Origin: Enterococcus innesii
GTDB taxonomy: Bacteria; Bacillota; Bacilli; Lactobacillales; Enterococcaceae
DNA length: 64,000 nucleotides
Assembly: GCA_018982785.1 (NCBI GenBank)
Contig: JAHHEN010000004.1
Location: 67,001 to 131,000 of the forward strand
Direction of reading: 5' to 3'
Numbering within the stretch: position 1 is the first letter of the stretch; each line of letters begins with the position of its first letter. Made by a program: the position numbers and the translations under genes. This document shows positions 51,801 to 61,208 of this stretch, in pieces. The notes under the pieces were generated by a model. The model did not search any database, had not been told where the DNA came from, and worked only from the letters and a program-made list of their open reading frames with translations.

Positions 51801-53163
51801 TATCGTGCCGGAACGATCGGTACCGTAGCGGACAAAACAGCCTTTGGGTTCGTAAAAGGCTTTGAGCGCGATCATAATCTTCATTATCGTGCAGCCGAAG
51901 TCGATCGTTTGGCAAAAGGCGCCACTGGCGTCAAACGGACAACTGGTCAGCATCCGGGGGGATTATCGTTATTCCAGACTATATGGATGTCTATGATTTC
52001 ACCCCGATTCAATACCCAGCAGATGATCAAAATTCAGAATGGAAAACGACCCACTTTGATTTCCATTCGATTCATGACAATATTTTAAAACTGGATATCC
52101 TGGGACACGATGACCCAACGGTGATTCGGATGCTACAGGATTTATCAGGAATCGATCCTAAAACGATCCCCACGGATGATCCGGAAGTGATGCGTATTTT
52201 TGGTGGTACGGATGTGCTAGGTGTGACTGAAGAGCAGATCTACTCAAAAACAGGTACATTAGGCATCCCAGAATTTGGTACCCGATTTGTGCGAGGGATG
52301 TTGGATCAAACCCATCCATCGACCTTTGCAGAGCTCTTGCAGATCTCTGGTCTTTCCCATGGTACCGATGTATGGCTGGGCAATGCCGAAGAGCTGATTC
52401 GTCGCGGAGACGCTAGTCTAGCAGAAGTAATCGGCTGTCGGGATGACATCATGGTGTATTTGATCCATGCCGGCTTAGATGACGGGATGGCCTTTAAAAT
52501 CATGGAGACGGTTCGTAAAGGACAATGGAACAAGATCCCTGACGACTTGCGGGACACTTACTTGCAAGCGATGCGGGAGAACAATGTCCCTGAATGGTAT
52601 ATCGATTCTTGTTCGAAGATCAAGTACATGTTCCCGAAAGCCCATGCGGCGGCGTATGTTTTGATGGCGTTGCGGGTGGCTTACTTTAAAGTGTACTTCC
52701 CAATTCTCTATTACTGTGCTTATTTCTCTGTCCGGGCGGATGATTTTGATTTGATTGCCATGACAAAAGGAAAAGACGCCGTAAAAGAACGGATGCAAGA
52801 AATCACTGACAAAGGATTGGATGCGTCAACGAAAGAAAAGAATCTGTTAACGGTTCTGGAGTTAGCCAATGAAATGTTAGAGCGCGGTTATGAATTTGGG
52901 ATGATCGATCTGTATAAATCGGATGCGGAAAACTTCGTGATCGACGGAAAAAATTGATCGCACCGTTTCGAGCAGTGCCGAGTTTGGGACTAAACGTAGC
53001 GAAACAAATCGTGGAAGCACGAAAAGACGGTCCCTTCTTATCGAAAGAAGACCTCGCCAATCGCGGGAAAGTTTCTAAGACCTTGATTGAATACATGACG
53101 GATAACGGTGTTCTTAAAGATCTACCAGATGAAAATCAGTTGTCGTTGTTTGATATGTTATAA
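48819..53163 (+). CDS. polC: DNA polymerase III PolC, alpha subunit with 3'-5' exonuclease; five frameshifts as sequenced
   Basis: PolC is the essential Gram-positive replicative polymerase (~1,450 aa, matching this span). Domains in order: an N-terminal region, an OB fold (~residue 230), a PHP domain ([16 protein letters not shown]), an inserted exonuclease ([16 protein letters not shown] and [11 protein letters not shown]), then palm, thumb and fingers with a zinc cluster (CPDCQYSEF...CPKCGTRL), [10 protein letters not shown] and DIDLNFSGE. Reading frames change at A5 (49425-49429), G5 (50623-50627), G5 (51090-51094), G6 (51956-51961) and A6 (52948-52953). Adding one base at each restores conserved sequence. 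The start is TTG 48819, with AAAGGAGG eight bases upstream. Confidence 0.95.
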
Positions 53164-53180
53164 GTCAACAGCTGTTCACT

Positions 53181-53240
53181 AAAAAAAAGCACATCATCGC
53201 AGCATCTAGTATAGCTAGTTTCTGCATGATGTGCTTTTTT
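53181..53240 (+). terminator. Terminator after polC
   Basis: AAAAAAGCACATCAT and ATGATGTGCTTTTTT form a long stem with a T6 tail. Confidence 0.9.
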
Positions 53241-53374
53241 GTCTTGTTTGTGAGGGCAACCTAAGCAGCCACAATCTTGCGAAAATCAAAAGGATCGTGG
53301 CTTTATAGTGAGAAATCATAAGGGGGTGCCGTTTGGATAGCGAATCAATCGAACCATTGGCTTACAAAGAGGAG

Positions 53375-53426
53375 AAAAATACTCGTTACCGAAAGAAGCG
53401 AATGTCTTTGGTAACGAGTATTTTTC
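53375..53426 (-). terminator. Terminator of the AEC carrier gene
   Basis: AAAAATACTCGTTACC and GGTAACGAGTATTTTT form a perfect 16-bp stem, directly after the stop of the minus-strand carrier. The 135 bp between this and the polC terminator holds no ORF I can support. Confidence 0.88.
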
Positions 53427-53437
53427 GACAAAGTTCG

Positions 53438-54388
53438 TTAAATAGCTAAAAAAAGAAAAAAAAGCAAAACAGGCAAATACACCATGTACAGTAAGACGGA
53501 ATACCCTAAACATGAAGTTGCAAATTCTTCGTCCCCTTGGTAGTTTCGTACAAGAATCGGGACAGAGTTTTGGACGGGCATAGAGGCTTGAATAATAAAC
53601 ACAGAAAGCATCAATTCAGGAACAGGGATGATTCTGCTTAACAGCCACACAACGAGGGGCGAAAGAACGAACCGACCAAACAAGACACCGACAATGTCTT
53701 TGGTCATTCGCAAGTTCTTGAGTCCCCCAAAGTAGACAATGATCCCGATGATAAACATTGATAGGGGCGTCGTTAAATCTGCTAGGTAGCTTCCAAGGCC
53801 ATCAACAAATGAGGGCAGTGGTAAGGTGAACAGCATCCAGATCAAACCGATAATGAAACCAATCAAGGCTGGTGAAAAAATCTTTTTTAGCATGACCAAT
53901 GGATGAAAGGAAATCCGGGCTTCACCAAAATCAGGATTGTCTTTTGCTAACTCAAAAATACCGATGGTCCAAAATAATGTCGTATTTACAATATAGTACA
54001 ACAACACATAAGGAACGGCTTTTTCACCAAAAATGGCTAAATTGATCGGTAAGCCGATGAAGATCGTATTGGAAAAGGTAAACATGGCGGAAAATGCGCC
54101 TTGGTGTTTGGTTTCCACTTGGGCGAAACGGCGCCATAAATAACCAGCGAAGTAAGTGATCATCATGGAAAGTAAAGGGATGATCATCCCCGAAACTAAT
54201 GAAAGAAATTCATCTTTCGTAAAGTTTTTAATGATCGTCAAAAACATATTGGCTGGTAATGAGACATTCAATACCAATTTTGAAAACGTATCGGCGGTTC
54301 GATTAGAAAACCATTGTTTGTAAGACAACCAATAACCGATAAACATGAGACTAAAAATGACAAAAATATTGATATATGCTTGAAACAT
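53438..54388 (-). CDS. AEC (auxin efflux carrier) family transporter
   Basis: The 316-aa protein has about ten hydrophobic segments in the 5+5 arrangement of the AEC family, with ANMFLTIIKNF in the first half and QASMPVQNSVPILVRNY in the second. Bacterial members include malate or malonate carriers and the MleP type, but the substrate is unknown here. GAGGTGAG precedes the ATG at 54388. It is a stand-alone gene. Confidence 0.85.
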   Translation of the reverse strand: MFQAYINIFVIFSLMFIGYWLSYKQWFSNRTADTFSKLVLNVSLPANMFLTIIKNFTKDEFLSLVSGMIIPLLSMMITYFAGYLWRRFAQVETKHQGAFSAMFTFSNTIFIGLPINLAIFGEKAVPYVLLYYIVNTTLFWTIGIFELAKDNPDFGEARISFHPLVMLKKIFSPALIGFIIGLIWMLFTLPLPSFVDGLGSYLADLTTPLSMFIIGIIVYFGGLKNLRMTKDIVGVLFGRFVLSPLVVWLLSRIIPVPELMLSVFIIQASMPVQNSVPILVRNYQGDEEFATSCLGYSVLLYMVYLPVLLFFLFLAI

Positions 54389-54454
54389 GCGCTCACCTCT
54401 CATTTACTATAGCGAAAGGCAGTAGAAGAAGCAACTGATTCCCATTTGAAAACA

Positions 54455-54487
54455 ACAAAAAACCAAACCACTCATTGAGCGATTTGG
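54455..54487 (-). terminator. Terminator of yidC
   Basis: On the minus strand ACCAAA-C-CTCA pairs with TGAG-G-TTTGGT and is followed by six T. It overlaps the region just after the yidC stop. Confidence 0.75.
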
Positions 54488-54494
54488 TCAAGAA

Positions 54495-55424
54495 TTACTT
54501 CCGTTGCTGCTTGCCAGCGTTACGACCTTTTCCGTTAGGCTTTGTCGTATTTAGCGCCTTTTTGACAGCTTCTGTTTTTTCAGGCGTTACGTCTTTACGA
54601 GGGGTAACTACCGTTTTAGGCGGATTGGCTTTCATTTCCGCTTCGACTTGGGCACGAATTTTTGGTTTCATGATGACATTCGTGATAAACGTTTGGATAC
54701 AACTGAAGACCCCACCAACTACCCAGTAAAGTGTCACACCAGCGGGTGCACTCATGGACATGAAAACGATCATCAATGGAGAAACGATCAACATGGTTTT
54801 CATCGTTTTTTTCTGTTCTTCAGGAATCCCGATGGTTGAGATATATCCTTGTGCCAAGTAGGAAAGACCAGCAATCGCCACAAAGAGAATGCTTGGGTCG
54901 CCTAAAGATACGCCAAAGAATTCAGAGTTTTGGATTCCTTGTGTGTAACGAGCGGTGAAATAAAGAGCAGAGAAGATCGGCATCTGAATCAGCAAAGGGA
55001 GACATCCGATACCGCCAAACATACTGACGTTGTTTTCAGAGTAAATTTTGCATCATCTCCGCTTGCGCTTGCATTTGTTCTTCCCGAGTGGTTGCTTTTT
55101 TAAATTGGCTTGCGCAATATCCACTTGGGGTTTCAGAAACTGCATTTTTTCACTTTGAACCATCGTTTTTCGAGACTGATGGATCCCTAATGGTAAGATA
55201 ATGACACGGACAACGATCGTTACGGCGATGATCGCCCAGCCGTAAGACCAGTTGAAGTTTTCAACGAGCATCGTGATCATATCACCTAATGGTTTCACCA
55301 AAAAGCGATAAATCATTCCTGTTTCTTTCGGCGTACCATCAGCATTGGTACTGACACAGCCTGATAATGCTAATAACAGGCCAAATAATCCTGATGAAAG
55401 CAGCCATTTATTCATTTTAGACAT
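54495..55424 (-). CDS. yidC: Membrane protein insertase YidC/OxaA (lipoprotein type), frameshifted
   Basis: The ~310-aa insertase has a lipoprotein signal peptide (LLLALSGC), then the YidC core (WSYGWAIIAVTIVVRVIILPLG, MFGGIGCLPLLIQMPIFSALYF), several membrane helices and a long basic C-tail. It inserts small membrane proteins with or without SecYEG. As sequenced, the frame breaks in a T6 run on the plus strand (55096-55101) and again around 55043-55049. Restoring one base in the first and two in the second rejoins the coiled region to FYSENNVSMFGG. The start is ATG 55424, after GAGGAAG. Confidence 0.9.
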
Positions 55425-55548
55425 TCTATTCTTCCTCTTCACAATAAATTTAGACAAAAATAACTATACTAAAAAAGACCGACTATTTCAATGTACAAAG
55501 AGAAATTCATTGAAAAATCAATCTTTCGACTTAGAAAACATTCAATTA

Positions 55549-55827
55549 TCAATAATAGACTACGTCAAAGCTAGTACGTTCTTTAATGGTATCGTCTGGT
55601 TGGATGTCGATTTGGTTCACTTTCCCAGCGGGAGAAGGAGAATCTTTCACTCCGGCAACAAAGGCATCGATGATTTTTTCATCTCCCATCGCTTCAATCG
55701 AAACAGAACCATCTGCCTCATTTTTTACAGATCCTGTGACCCCCAACTGATCGGCAAGCATTTTCGTGGTATAACGAAAGCCGACACCTTGGACACGCCC
55801 TTGAACATGGATTCGAAGTTTCTTCAT
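55549..55827 (-). CDS. acyP: Acylphosphatase
   Basis: The 92-aa protein has HVQGRVQGVGFRYTTKMLAD with the catalytic Arg and the Asn region (GSVKNEADGSVSIEAMG). It hydrolyses acylphosphates such as carbamoyl or acetyl phosphate. ATG 55827 follows GGAGGGA. It is divergent from the SpoU methyltransferase gene. Confidence 0.95.
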   Translation of the reverse strand: MKKLRIHVQGRVQGVGFRYTTKMLADQLGVTGSVKNEADGSVSIEAMGDEKIIDAFVAGVKDSPSPAGKVNQIDIQPDDTIKERTSFDVVYY

Positions 55828-55922
55828 GGACAATCCCTCCTCTGCTTATAATGATAGCGTTTTTTCAGCAAAAGAACAAGTTAGATCGATTGACTCATGC
55901 TATAATAAATCGAGGTGACCAC

Positions 55923-56684
55923 ATGAAAGAAATTCAATCGAAAAAAAATACCTTTATCAAGGAAATCAAAAAACTAACACAAAAAAAACACCGTACACAG
56001 ACCAATTCCTATTTGATCGATGGCTGGCATTTAGTGCAAGAAGCGCTGCAGGCCAAAGTACCAATCAAAGCGTTGTTGGTAACACCGCGAGGGTTAAGCG
56101 AATCCAACGGGCAGCTCGATGATTATCAGGAAGAAAGCTATTTGATCACAGAGGAGATCGCAGCGATGCTTTCTGATTTACCAACTCCACAAGGAATTTT
56201 TGCCGTGATGGAAAAGCAAGAGCAAGACTTACAGACACTGACGGGCAACTGGTTGATTTTAGATAATGTGCAAGATCCCGGGAACGTTGGCACCATGATT
56301 CGAACAGCAGATGCCGCTGGATTTAGCGGGGTATTTCTCGGTGAAGGAACAGCAGATCTTTACAGCACAAAAGTCTTGCGCAGTATGCAAGGAAGCAACT
56401 ATCATTTACCAATTTTAGAAGGAGCGATCCCGCCATTTCTCCAACAGCTACGCTCAGCTGGCGTGGCGATTTATGGCACCGAATTAAATAAAGAAGCCGT
56501 TCCTTATACCGAGCTTCCTAAACAACAAACAGCTGCCTTCATTTTAGGTAACGAGGGACAAGGGGTTCACCCAGAACTGTTGGCTTTGACTGACAAAAAT
56601 GTGTATATTCCCATCTATGGTCAGGCAGAATCATTGAATGTCGCCATTGCAGCCGGGATTTTGATGTATTTTGCTGTCAGTTAG
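55923..56684 (+). CDS. SpoU/TrmH-family RNA 2'-O-methyltransferase
   Basis: The ~253-aa protein has an N-terminal substrate-binding domain (SYLIDGWHLVQEAL) and a SPOUT domain with the three family motifs: NVQDPGNVGTMIRTADA, FILGNEGQGV and AESLNVAIAAGILMY. It methylates rRNA or tRNA ribose. The exact target is unknown. ATG 55923 follows GAGGTGA. Downstream of it lies an HD-domain gene. Confidence 0.92.
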   Translation: MKEIQSKKNTFIKEIKKLTQKKHRTQTNSYLIDGWHLVQEALQAKVPIKALLVTPRGLSESNGQLDDYQEESYLITEEIAAMLSDLPTPQGIFAVMEKQEQDLQTLTGNWLILDNVQDPGNVGTMIRTADAAGFSGVFLGEGTADLYSTKVLRSMQGSNYHLPILEGAIPPFLQQLRSAGVAIYGTELNKEAVPYTELPKQQTAAFILGNEGQGVHPELLALTDKNVYIPIYGQAESLNVAIAAGILMYFAVS

Positions 56685-56807
56685 ATTTTTAAGGAACTGT
56701 TAAACTATTTGAATCTGTTGCACCTCACCTAGAATCTTCGATGAATAGGTGCTATACTTTGTCTTGTAACAATCAAGCAGATCAAAAAAGGTGGCAGACA
56801 AAAATTT

Positions 56808-57317
56808 ATGACAGAAAAATGGCAAGAAGATAGCGAATATATGTCTTACGTGGCTGACCTGTTAGAAACAGAAGCTGTAAAAAAATTAGCCAACTTTGTG
56901 CAGCATATGAACTCCACACGTTTGGAACATTCGATCAGCGTCTCTTATTATAGTTACAAATTGGCCAAGAAATGGGGCGGCGATGCTCGTGCAACAGCTC
57001 GTGCAGGACTCCTTCATGATTTATTCTACTATGACTGGCGTACCACAAAGTTTGATGAAGGTACCCATGCGTATATGCATCCACGAATTGCAGTAAAAAA
57101 TGCTGAAAAAATCACTGAACTAAGTGATCTAGAAAAAGATATCATCTTGAAACATATGTGGGGAGCAACGATTGCGCCGCCACGTTATAAAGAAAGCTAT
57201 ATTGTTACGATGGTTGACAAATATTGTGCGATCAAAGAAGCATCAGAACCACTTACAGAAAGTATGAAAGAAAAATGGCAACAACGTTTCTGGAAGAAAC
57301 ATCGTACGATTCAATAA
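56808..57317 (+). CDS. HD-domain phosphohydrolase
   Basis: The 169-aa protein has the HD metal set: HSISVSYYSYKLAKKWGG, then GLLHDLFYYD (His-Asp), HPRIAVKNA and the late Asp in VTMVDKYC. Members hydrolyse nucleotides or phosphomonoesters. The substrate is not known. A strong terminator follows. Confidence 0.88.
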   Translation: MTEKWQEDSEYMSYVADLLETEAVKKLANFVQHMNSTRLEHSISVSYYSYKLAKKWGGDARATARAGLLHDLFYYDWRTTKFDEGTHAYMHPRIAVKNAEKITELSDLEKDIILKHMWGATIAPPRYKESYIVTMVDKYCAIKEASEPLTESMKEKWQQRFWKKHRTIQ

Positions 57318-57318
57318 G

Positions 57319-57357
57319 AAAAAGTTCTTCGAACCAGCCGGTTCAAAGAACTTTTTT
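57319..57357. terminator. Bidirectional terminator
   Basis: AAAAAGTTCTT-GAACC and GGTTC-AAGAACTTTTT form a stem with T6. It separates the HD gene from the convergent YdcF-like gene. Confidence 0.85.
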
Positions 57358-57363
57358 GTTTGC

Positions 57364-58563
57364 TTAGCCAAAAATAAGTTGGAGGATCGCTGCACCTACA
57401 TAAAGGATCAGCAAGGTGATCAATACCGTTAAGTGTCGTCTTTTGTGCATAAAAAGGATCGCTACGAATTCTCGTAAGAAGGCATTGGGTAAATAGTAAA
57501 AGGCGGTAGGTGCTCCGATACCATCTGCTTTAAGTTGTGCTTGATCTGCATAGAGACCGGCACGAAAAATATGGTAATTGTTGGAGGAAAAAATTACTTT
57601 GTAGCCATTTGGCTTTAAGGAATCCATGATTTCTTTCGAAAACTTCATGTTTTCATAAGTAGTCGTGGAATTTGTTTCTACTAAAATCTCTCCTTCGGGC
57701 ACTCCTTGCGCAACTGCATATTCTTTCATCGCGACAGCTTCTGGCAGCTTTTCATCGCTTCCTTGGCCGCCTGACATCAGTAACCGAGGAGCCGTTTTTT
57801 TCGCTTTAAATTGCGCTTCGTAGAACGAGATTGCTTTATTGATACGCTTGGCCAATAAAGGGGAGACCGTGGTGCCATTCAAAAGACCTGCTCCTAAGAC
57901 GATGATAAAATCTTGATTGTAACGAGGATGATTGAACTGATAAATGACTGAAATCGATAAAAAGTTCAAAAAGACCACAAATAGATACATCAGACTTAGG
58001 GGAACCACGCCGAATAAGGTTCGGATCCAATCCGGGAAAAAGTGCAAAAGGGGATCTGAAAATAATAAAACGGTCAAAACTACCGCTAAGATCAGGGTCA
58101 ATAGATTGGCGATCGATCGCGATTCTCTTCGTAAAACAATAATGGAATTCCAGTAAAGAAAGACCACGAGGATGGCCAATCCGAATAATAATACAGCAAG
58201 GAAAATCGCTAGTAAAACAGCCAATAGACCACCTACAAGAATATCTTGTGTTCGGTATAGATTAATGACTAAGTAGCCACCAAATGCTAAGACAAACAAA
58301 TTAAAGAGCAAGCCATTTACGAGTCGGTGCTTGTTGCGCCGATAAGAAAATAAAAAAAGGCCGGCGAAGGCGACTGGTATTAGAATAAAGAAACTGCCTG
58401 TCCGTAATTCTGAGACGGCTAAATAAATCAGCAGGGCTAAAATCGTCCAACAGCACTCAAAAAAGAAAATATCTGGCTCATCTTTTTTCTTGCGCCATTT
58501 TTGAACGACGATCACACCCGTCAAATAGCTGATAGCAAAAATCAGCAATTGCGTAAAATCCAT
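57364..58563 (-). CDS. YdcF/SanA-like DUF218 membrane protein
   Basis: The ~399-aa protein has about seven hydrophobic helices in the first 220 residues, a DUF218 domain (FIIVLGAGLLNGTTVSPLLAKRINKAI, LLMSGGQGSDEKLPEAVAMKEY, ENSTTTYENMKFSKEIM), and one last helix at the C-terminus. DUF218 proteins are linked to envelope processes in several bacteria, but activity is unproven. The ATG 58563 follows AAAGGAG. Confidence 0.86.
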   Translation of the reverse strand: MDFTQLLIFAISYLTGVIVVQKWRKKKDEPDIFFFECCWTILALLIYLAVSELRTGSFFILIPVAFAGLFLFSYRRNKHRLVNGLLFNLFVLAFGGYLVINLYRTQDILVGGLLAVLLAIFLAVLLFGLAILVVFLYWNSIIVLRRESRSIANLLTLILAVVLTVLLFSDPLLHFFPDWIRTLFGVVPLSLMYLFVVFLNFLSISVIYQFNHPRYNQDFIIVLGAGLLNGTTVSPLLAKRINKAISFYEAQFKAKKTAPRLLMSGGQGSDEKLPEAVAMKEYAVAQGVPEGEILVETNSTTTYENMKFSKEIMDSLKPNGYKVIFSSNNYHIFRAGLYADQAQLKADGIGAPTAFYYLPNAFLREFVAILFMHKRRHLTVLITLLILYVGAAILQLIFG

Positions 58564-58687
58564 GTTTTTCACTCCTTTAACGATACACCTAGTATACCGA
58601 AAAATGACAAAAATTGCTTGTTGCTAAGGTCAAAGTTGCTGAATTTCTTGCAATTCGCTAAAATGAAGAAAAGAAGGAGGAAGGAAC

Positions 58688-59200
58688 ATGCAATTAGGTG
58701 AAGTGATTCGCGTTGAACGGCCCGCTTTTTATGTGATCGGAAAAGAAGGCAAGGGATTAGCGGAAGAAGGAGCTTCTTGGGTACCAGCGCTATGGGAACT
58801 TGCAACAAAGGATTTTGAAGAGATCGAATTTCTAGTGAGCGATCAAAAGGCAGAAGAACTGGAATTTTGGGGCTTAATGAGTGATGGCACCAATTGGTTA
58901 GAGCCTTGGCAAGAAACCGGCCGTTATTTGGCAGGCGTTCAAGTCCATACAGAAAATTTTCCTCCAGTCGGTTGGGTCCGTTGGGAAATGCCCGCAATGA
59001 CCTATCTCGTTGTCAAAACGGATGAAAAAAACTTGACCATGATGACTGAAAAAATGTTGATGGAAGTTTTACCAGAAAACAACGTCCACTTGTCAGCAGC
59101 GATCCAAGAAAGATATCTTCCTCATTTTAAAGAAGGGGAAGTTGAATTGTTTTTCCCTGTTGAGCCTTTGGCAGCAGCAACGGTGGAAACGGTAGAATAA
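58688..59200 (+). CDS. GyrI-like effector-binding domain protein
   Basis: The 170-aa protein resembles the small-molecule-binding (GyrI/AraC effector) domain alone, with no DNA-binding part (VERPAFYVIGKEG, GRYLAGVQVHTENFPPVGWVRWEMPAMTYLVVKT). Its role could be ligand sensing or sequestration. AAGGAGGAAGG precedes the ATG. Confidence 0.8.
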   Translation: MQLGEVIRVERPAFYVIGKEGKGLAEEGASWVPALWELATKDFEEIEFLVSDQKAEELEFWGLMSDGTNWLEPWQETGRYLAGVQVHTENFPPVGWVRWEMPAMTYLVVKTDEKNLTMMTEKMLMEVLPENNVHLSAAIQERYLPHFKEGEVELFFPVEPLAAATVETVE

Positions 59201-59246
59201 AAAAATCTGTCCGAGAAGCAGTCTTTGCTCAGGACAGATTTTTTCT
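59201..59246. terminator. Bidirectional terminator
   Basis: AAAAAATCTGTCC pairs with GGACAGATTTTTT. It serves the plus-strand GyrI-like gene and the minus-strand dacA gene. Confidence 0.88.
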
Positions 59247-59256
59247 TTGGTTTGGA

Positions 59257-60591
59257 TTAAAAAAGATTCTCGAAAAAGTTAGACACACCGCGCCAAGCAC
59301 GAACAAAGATGTTGGCTTTTTCCACCGTTTGTGTTGTAACTAATCCTGCAGTTTCGTCATGATCAGAATCATCAATATAACCAAGCGTATCAGCTGGAAT
59401 CGAAGCACTTACAGTACCGACTTCTGTACCCTCAGTCAATGGCGCTTGCAAGGCAGAATCACGATAATGCTCATTAAAGTCAATGGTTGTTTCAAAGGCT
59501 GTTGCATCCATATCTCCACGTACCCATAAGGTCAAACCTTGATTTAAGGCAACGGGAACACTCAATTCTTTCCCATCTTTAACTGCCACTGTCTGTGTAT
59601 CTTCTAACTGTGCATTTTCTGGTAAAATTTCTACTTGTTCCCAAGCGTCGAAGGAGTAGTCCATCAACCGACCTGTTTCGATAAAGCGTACGCTTGGATT
59701 TTCCGCATGACCATTGACGTTTAGCACGACGGTGATAATTCGTTGACCATCCTTGACGGCGGTTCCGACGAAGCATGCCCCTGCCATATCTGTCGTACCA
59801 GTCTTAAGACCATCAACACCATCTTTCGTATTCGTAAAACCTGGAAGCATCCAGTTCCAATTGACCATCTCGACAGGCGAATAGGAACCTTCACCAAATT
59901 GTTTGGTGGAAAGACTCGTTACTTCTAAAACGTCTGGAAAGTCTTGCAGCAAATGACGAGCAATCAGGGCGACATCTTTTGCAGACAGTTCGTTTTCGTC
60001 AGTGGAAGTTGACCCGGGATAGATATTGTCTCCTAAATAAGTATTGTTCAAGCCAGAAGCATTGACGATCTTTGCGTCGGTGATACCCCATGATTGCACT
60101 TTTTCTTGCATTTGATCAACAAAGGCACTTTCAGACCCAGCAATCAGTTCCGCGAGTGCGACGATTGCAGCATTTGCAGATTGGATATAGCTGGCATCAT
60201 ACAGATCCTTCACCGTATAAGTGACGTCTTGATGCAAAGGAACATTCGATAAGTTTGGCGACACGCTGAGATTCGCGGCATAATCTGAAATAGGGACAGG
60301 ATCATCCCAAGCGATGGTTCCTTGTTCTACTTGCTCAGCTACGAGGTAGAGACTGATGATCTTGGTAATGGAGGCGATGCCCATGGCAGTCTCACCATCT
60401 TGATCATACAACACTTTGCCTGTGTCAAAATCGATGGAGTAAGCGGCTTTTGCATCGACTGAAAAATCTTGGATCTCTTCGGCGCTCATAGCTGTATCAT
60501 CAGCATACGAAACGAGGGGTAAGCCGGCGGCAGCAAAGAGGATTGCCAAAGCAGCAACGAAGGAATACCCGAACTTGGTTATTTTCTGCAT
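59257..60591 (-). CDS. dacA: D-alanyl-D-alanine carboxypeptidase (DacA-type PBP)
   Basis: The 444-aa protein has a Sec signal peptide (FGYSFVAALAILFAAAGLPLVSYA), the penicillin-binding motifs SITK (Ser nucleophile), SAN and KTGTT, a C-terminal PBP5_C domain and a C-terminal amphipathic helix that would hold it at the membrane. It trims the terminal D-Ala of peptidoglycan pentapeptides. The ATG at 60591 gives a proper signal peptide. The open frame runs further up to 60681. Confidence 0.95.
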   Translation of the reverse strand: MQKITKFGYSFVAALAILFAAAGLPLVSYADDTAMSAEEIQDFSVDAKAAYSIDFDTGKVLYDQDGETAMGIASITKIISLYLVAEQVEQGTIAWDDPVPISDYAANLSVSPNLSNVPLHQDVTYTVKDLYDASYIQSANAAIVALAELIAGSESAFVDQMQEKVQSWGITDAKIVNASGLNNTYLGDNIYPGSTSTDENELSAKDVALIARHLLQDFPDVLEVTSLSTKQFGEGSYSPVEMVNWNWMLPGFTNTKDGVDGLKTGTTDMAGACFVGTAVKDGQRIITVVLNVNGHAENPSVRFIETGRLMDYSFDAWEQVEILPENAQLEDTQTVAVKDGKELSVPVALNQGLTLWVRGDMDATAFETTIDFNEHYRDSALQAPLTEGTEVGTVSASIPADTLGYIDDSDHDETAGLVTTQTVEKANIFVRAWRGVSNFFENLF

Positions 60592-60758
60592 ATATGTAGT
60601 AGCTCCTTTAAAGTTGTATCTAAGCAAAAATTTTAACAAAGAGTATCCACTGTTGCAATACTCTAAGAGAAAACTTAGCATTTAATTGCGGAAGACCGAT
60701 CCCTCAGTAGACAACTTGAGATGCAACGTGACAAAGGTTGTTTACTGTAAATACCAGC

Positions 60759-60801
60759 AAAAAAACTTGCCTTCCTATATTATATAGAAGGCAAGTTTTT
60801 T
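60759..60801. terminator. Terminator-like palindrome
   Basis: A perfect 15-bp inverted repeat (AAAAAACTTGCCTTC with GAAGGCAAGTTTTTT) ends 28 bp after the stop of the small minus-strand gene and so likely terminates it. The 90-bp stretch to dacA carries no ORF. Confidence 0.9.
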
Positions 60802-60829
60802 GAATTGACATAGGGTCAAACTATTTCCC

Positions 60830-60994
60830 TTAGCGACGATTGGAATGGATTCTCGGGTTTTGGTTTTGGGCTCTGACGGGAACTTTCACCGCCTTCGTTT
60901 CTTGTTGCATGGCCAATTTTGCTAAAAAGAATGTCCCAGCTAACAATGCAGCTAAAGCAAAGATGGAAAAGAGTGAAATAAAGGTCGTTAACAT
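60830..60994 (-). CDS. Small single-pass membrane protein
   Basis: A 54-aa frame on the minus strand has an N-terminal hydrophobic helix (FISLFSIFALAALLAGTFFLA) and a basic tail (RAQNQNPRIHSNRR). AAGGGA lies upstream of the ATG at suitable spacing. The plus-strand frame over the same bases is probably a shadow. No family is recognised. Confidence 0.6.
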   Translation of the reverse strand: MLTTFISLFSIFALAALLAGTFFLAKLAMQQETKAVKVPVRAQNQNPRIHSNRR

Positions 60995-61023
60995 AAAAAT
61001 CCCTTCTTTCTATTTAAAATAAA

Positions 61024-61095
61024 TGTGGAAGGTAGGAATCGAACCTACACCTTAATCTATGAACGATCAAACATCACTCAACGGAACACCTTGTT
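61024..61095 (-). other. tRNA-like 3' end (T-arm and acceptor strand), probable relic
   Basis: On the minus strand GTAGG-TTCGATT-CCTAC (61048 to 61032) is a perfect tRNA T-arm with a seven-base loop, followed by the acceptor-like CTTCCACA. The 5' half lacks a matching acceptor strand: a partial 5' GTGGTTG pairs at five of seven positions, and no clear D-arm is seen. It may be a decayed tRNA, an attachment-site remnant or a processed structure. Confidence 0.4.
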
Positions 61096-61208
61096 CAACC
61101 ACTTGTTAAGTTAATGATAGCATGGATTGCCAAGAAATGCTGATAAAAAGTCTGAGAATTGACTGAAGAAAATGTGAAGAAAACATGAACCTGGCTTTCT
61201 CAGCGATC

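Noticed and set aside
60840-61022. 60-aa plus-strand frame
   Set aside because: It opposes a better-supported minus-strand small gene and lacks a ribosome binding site.
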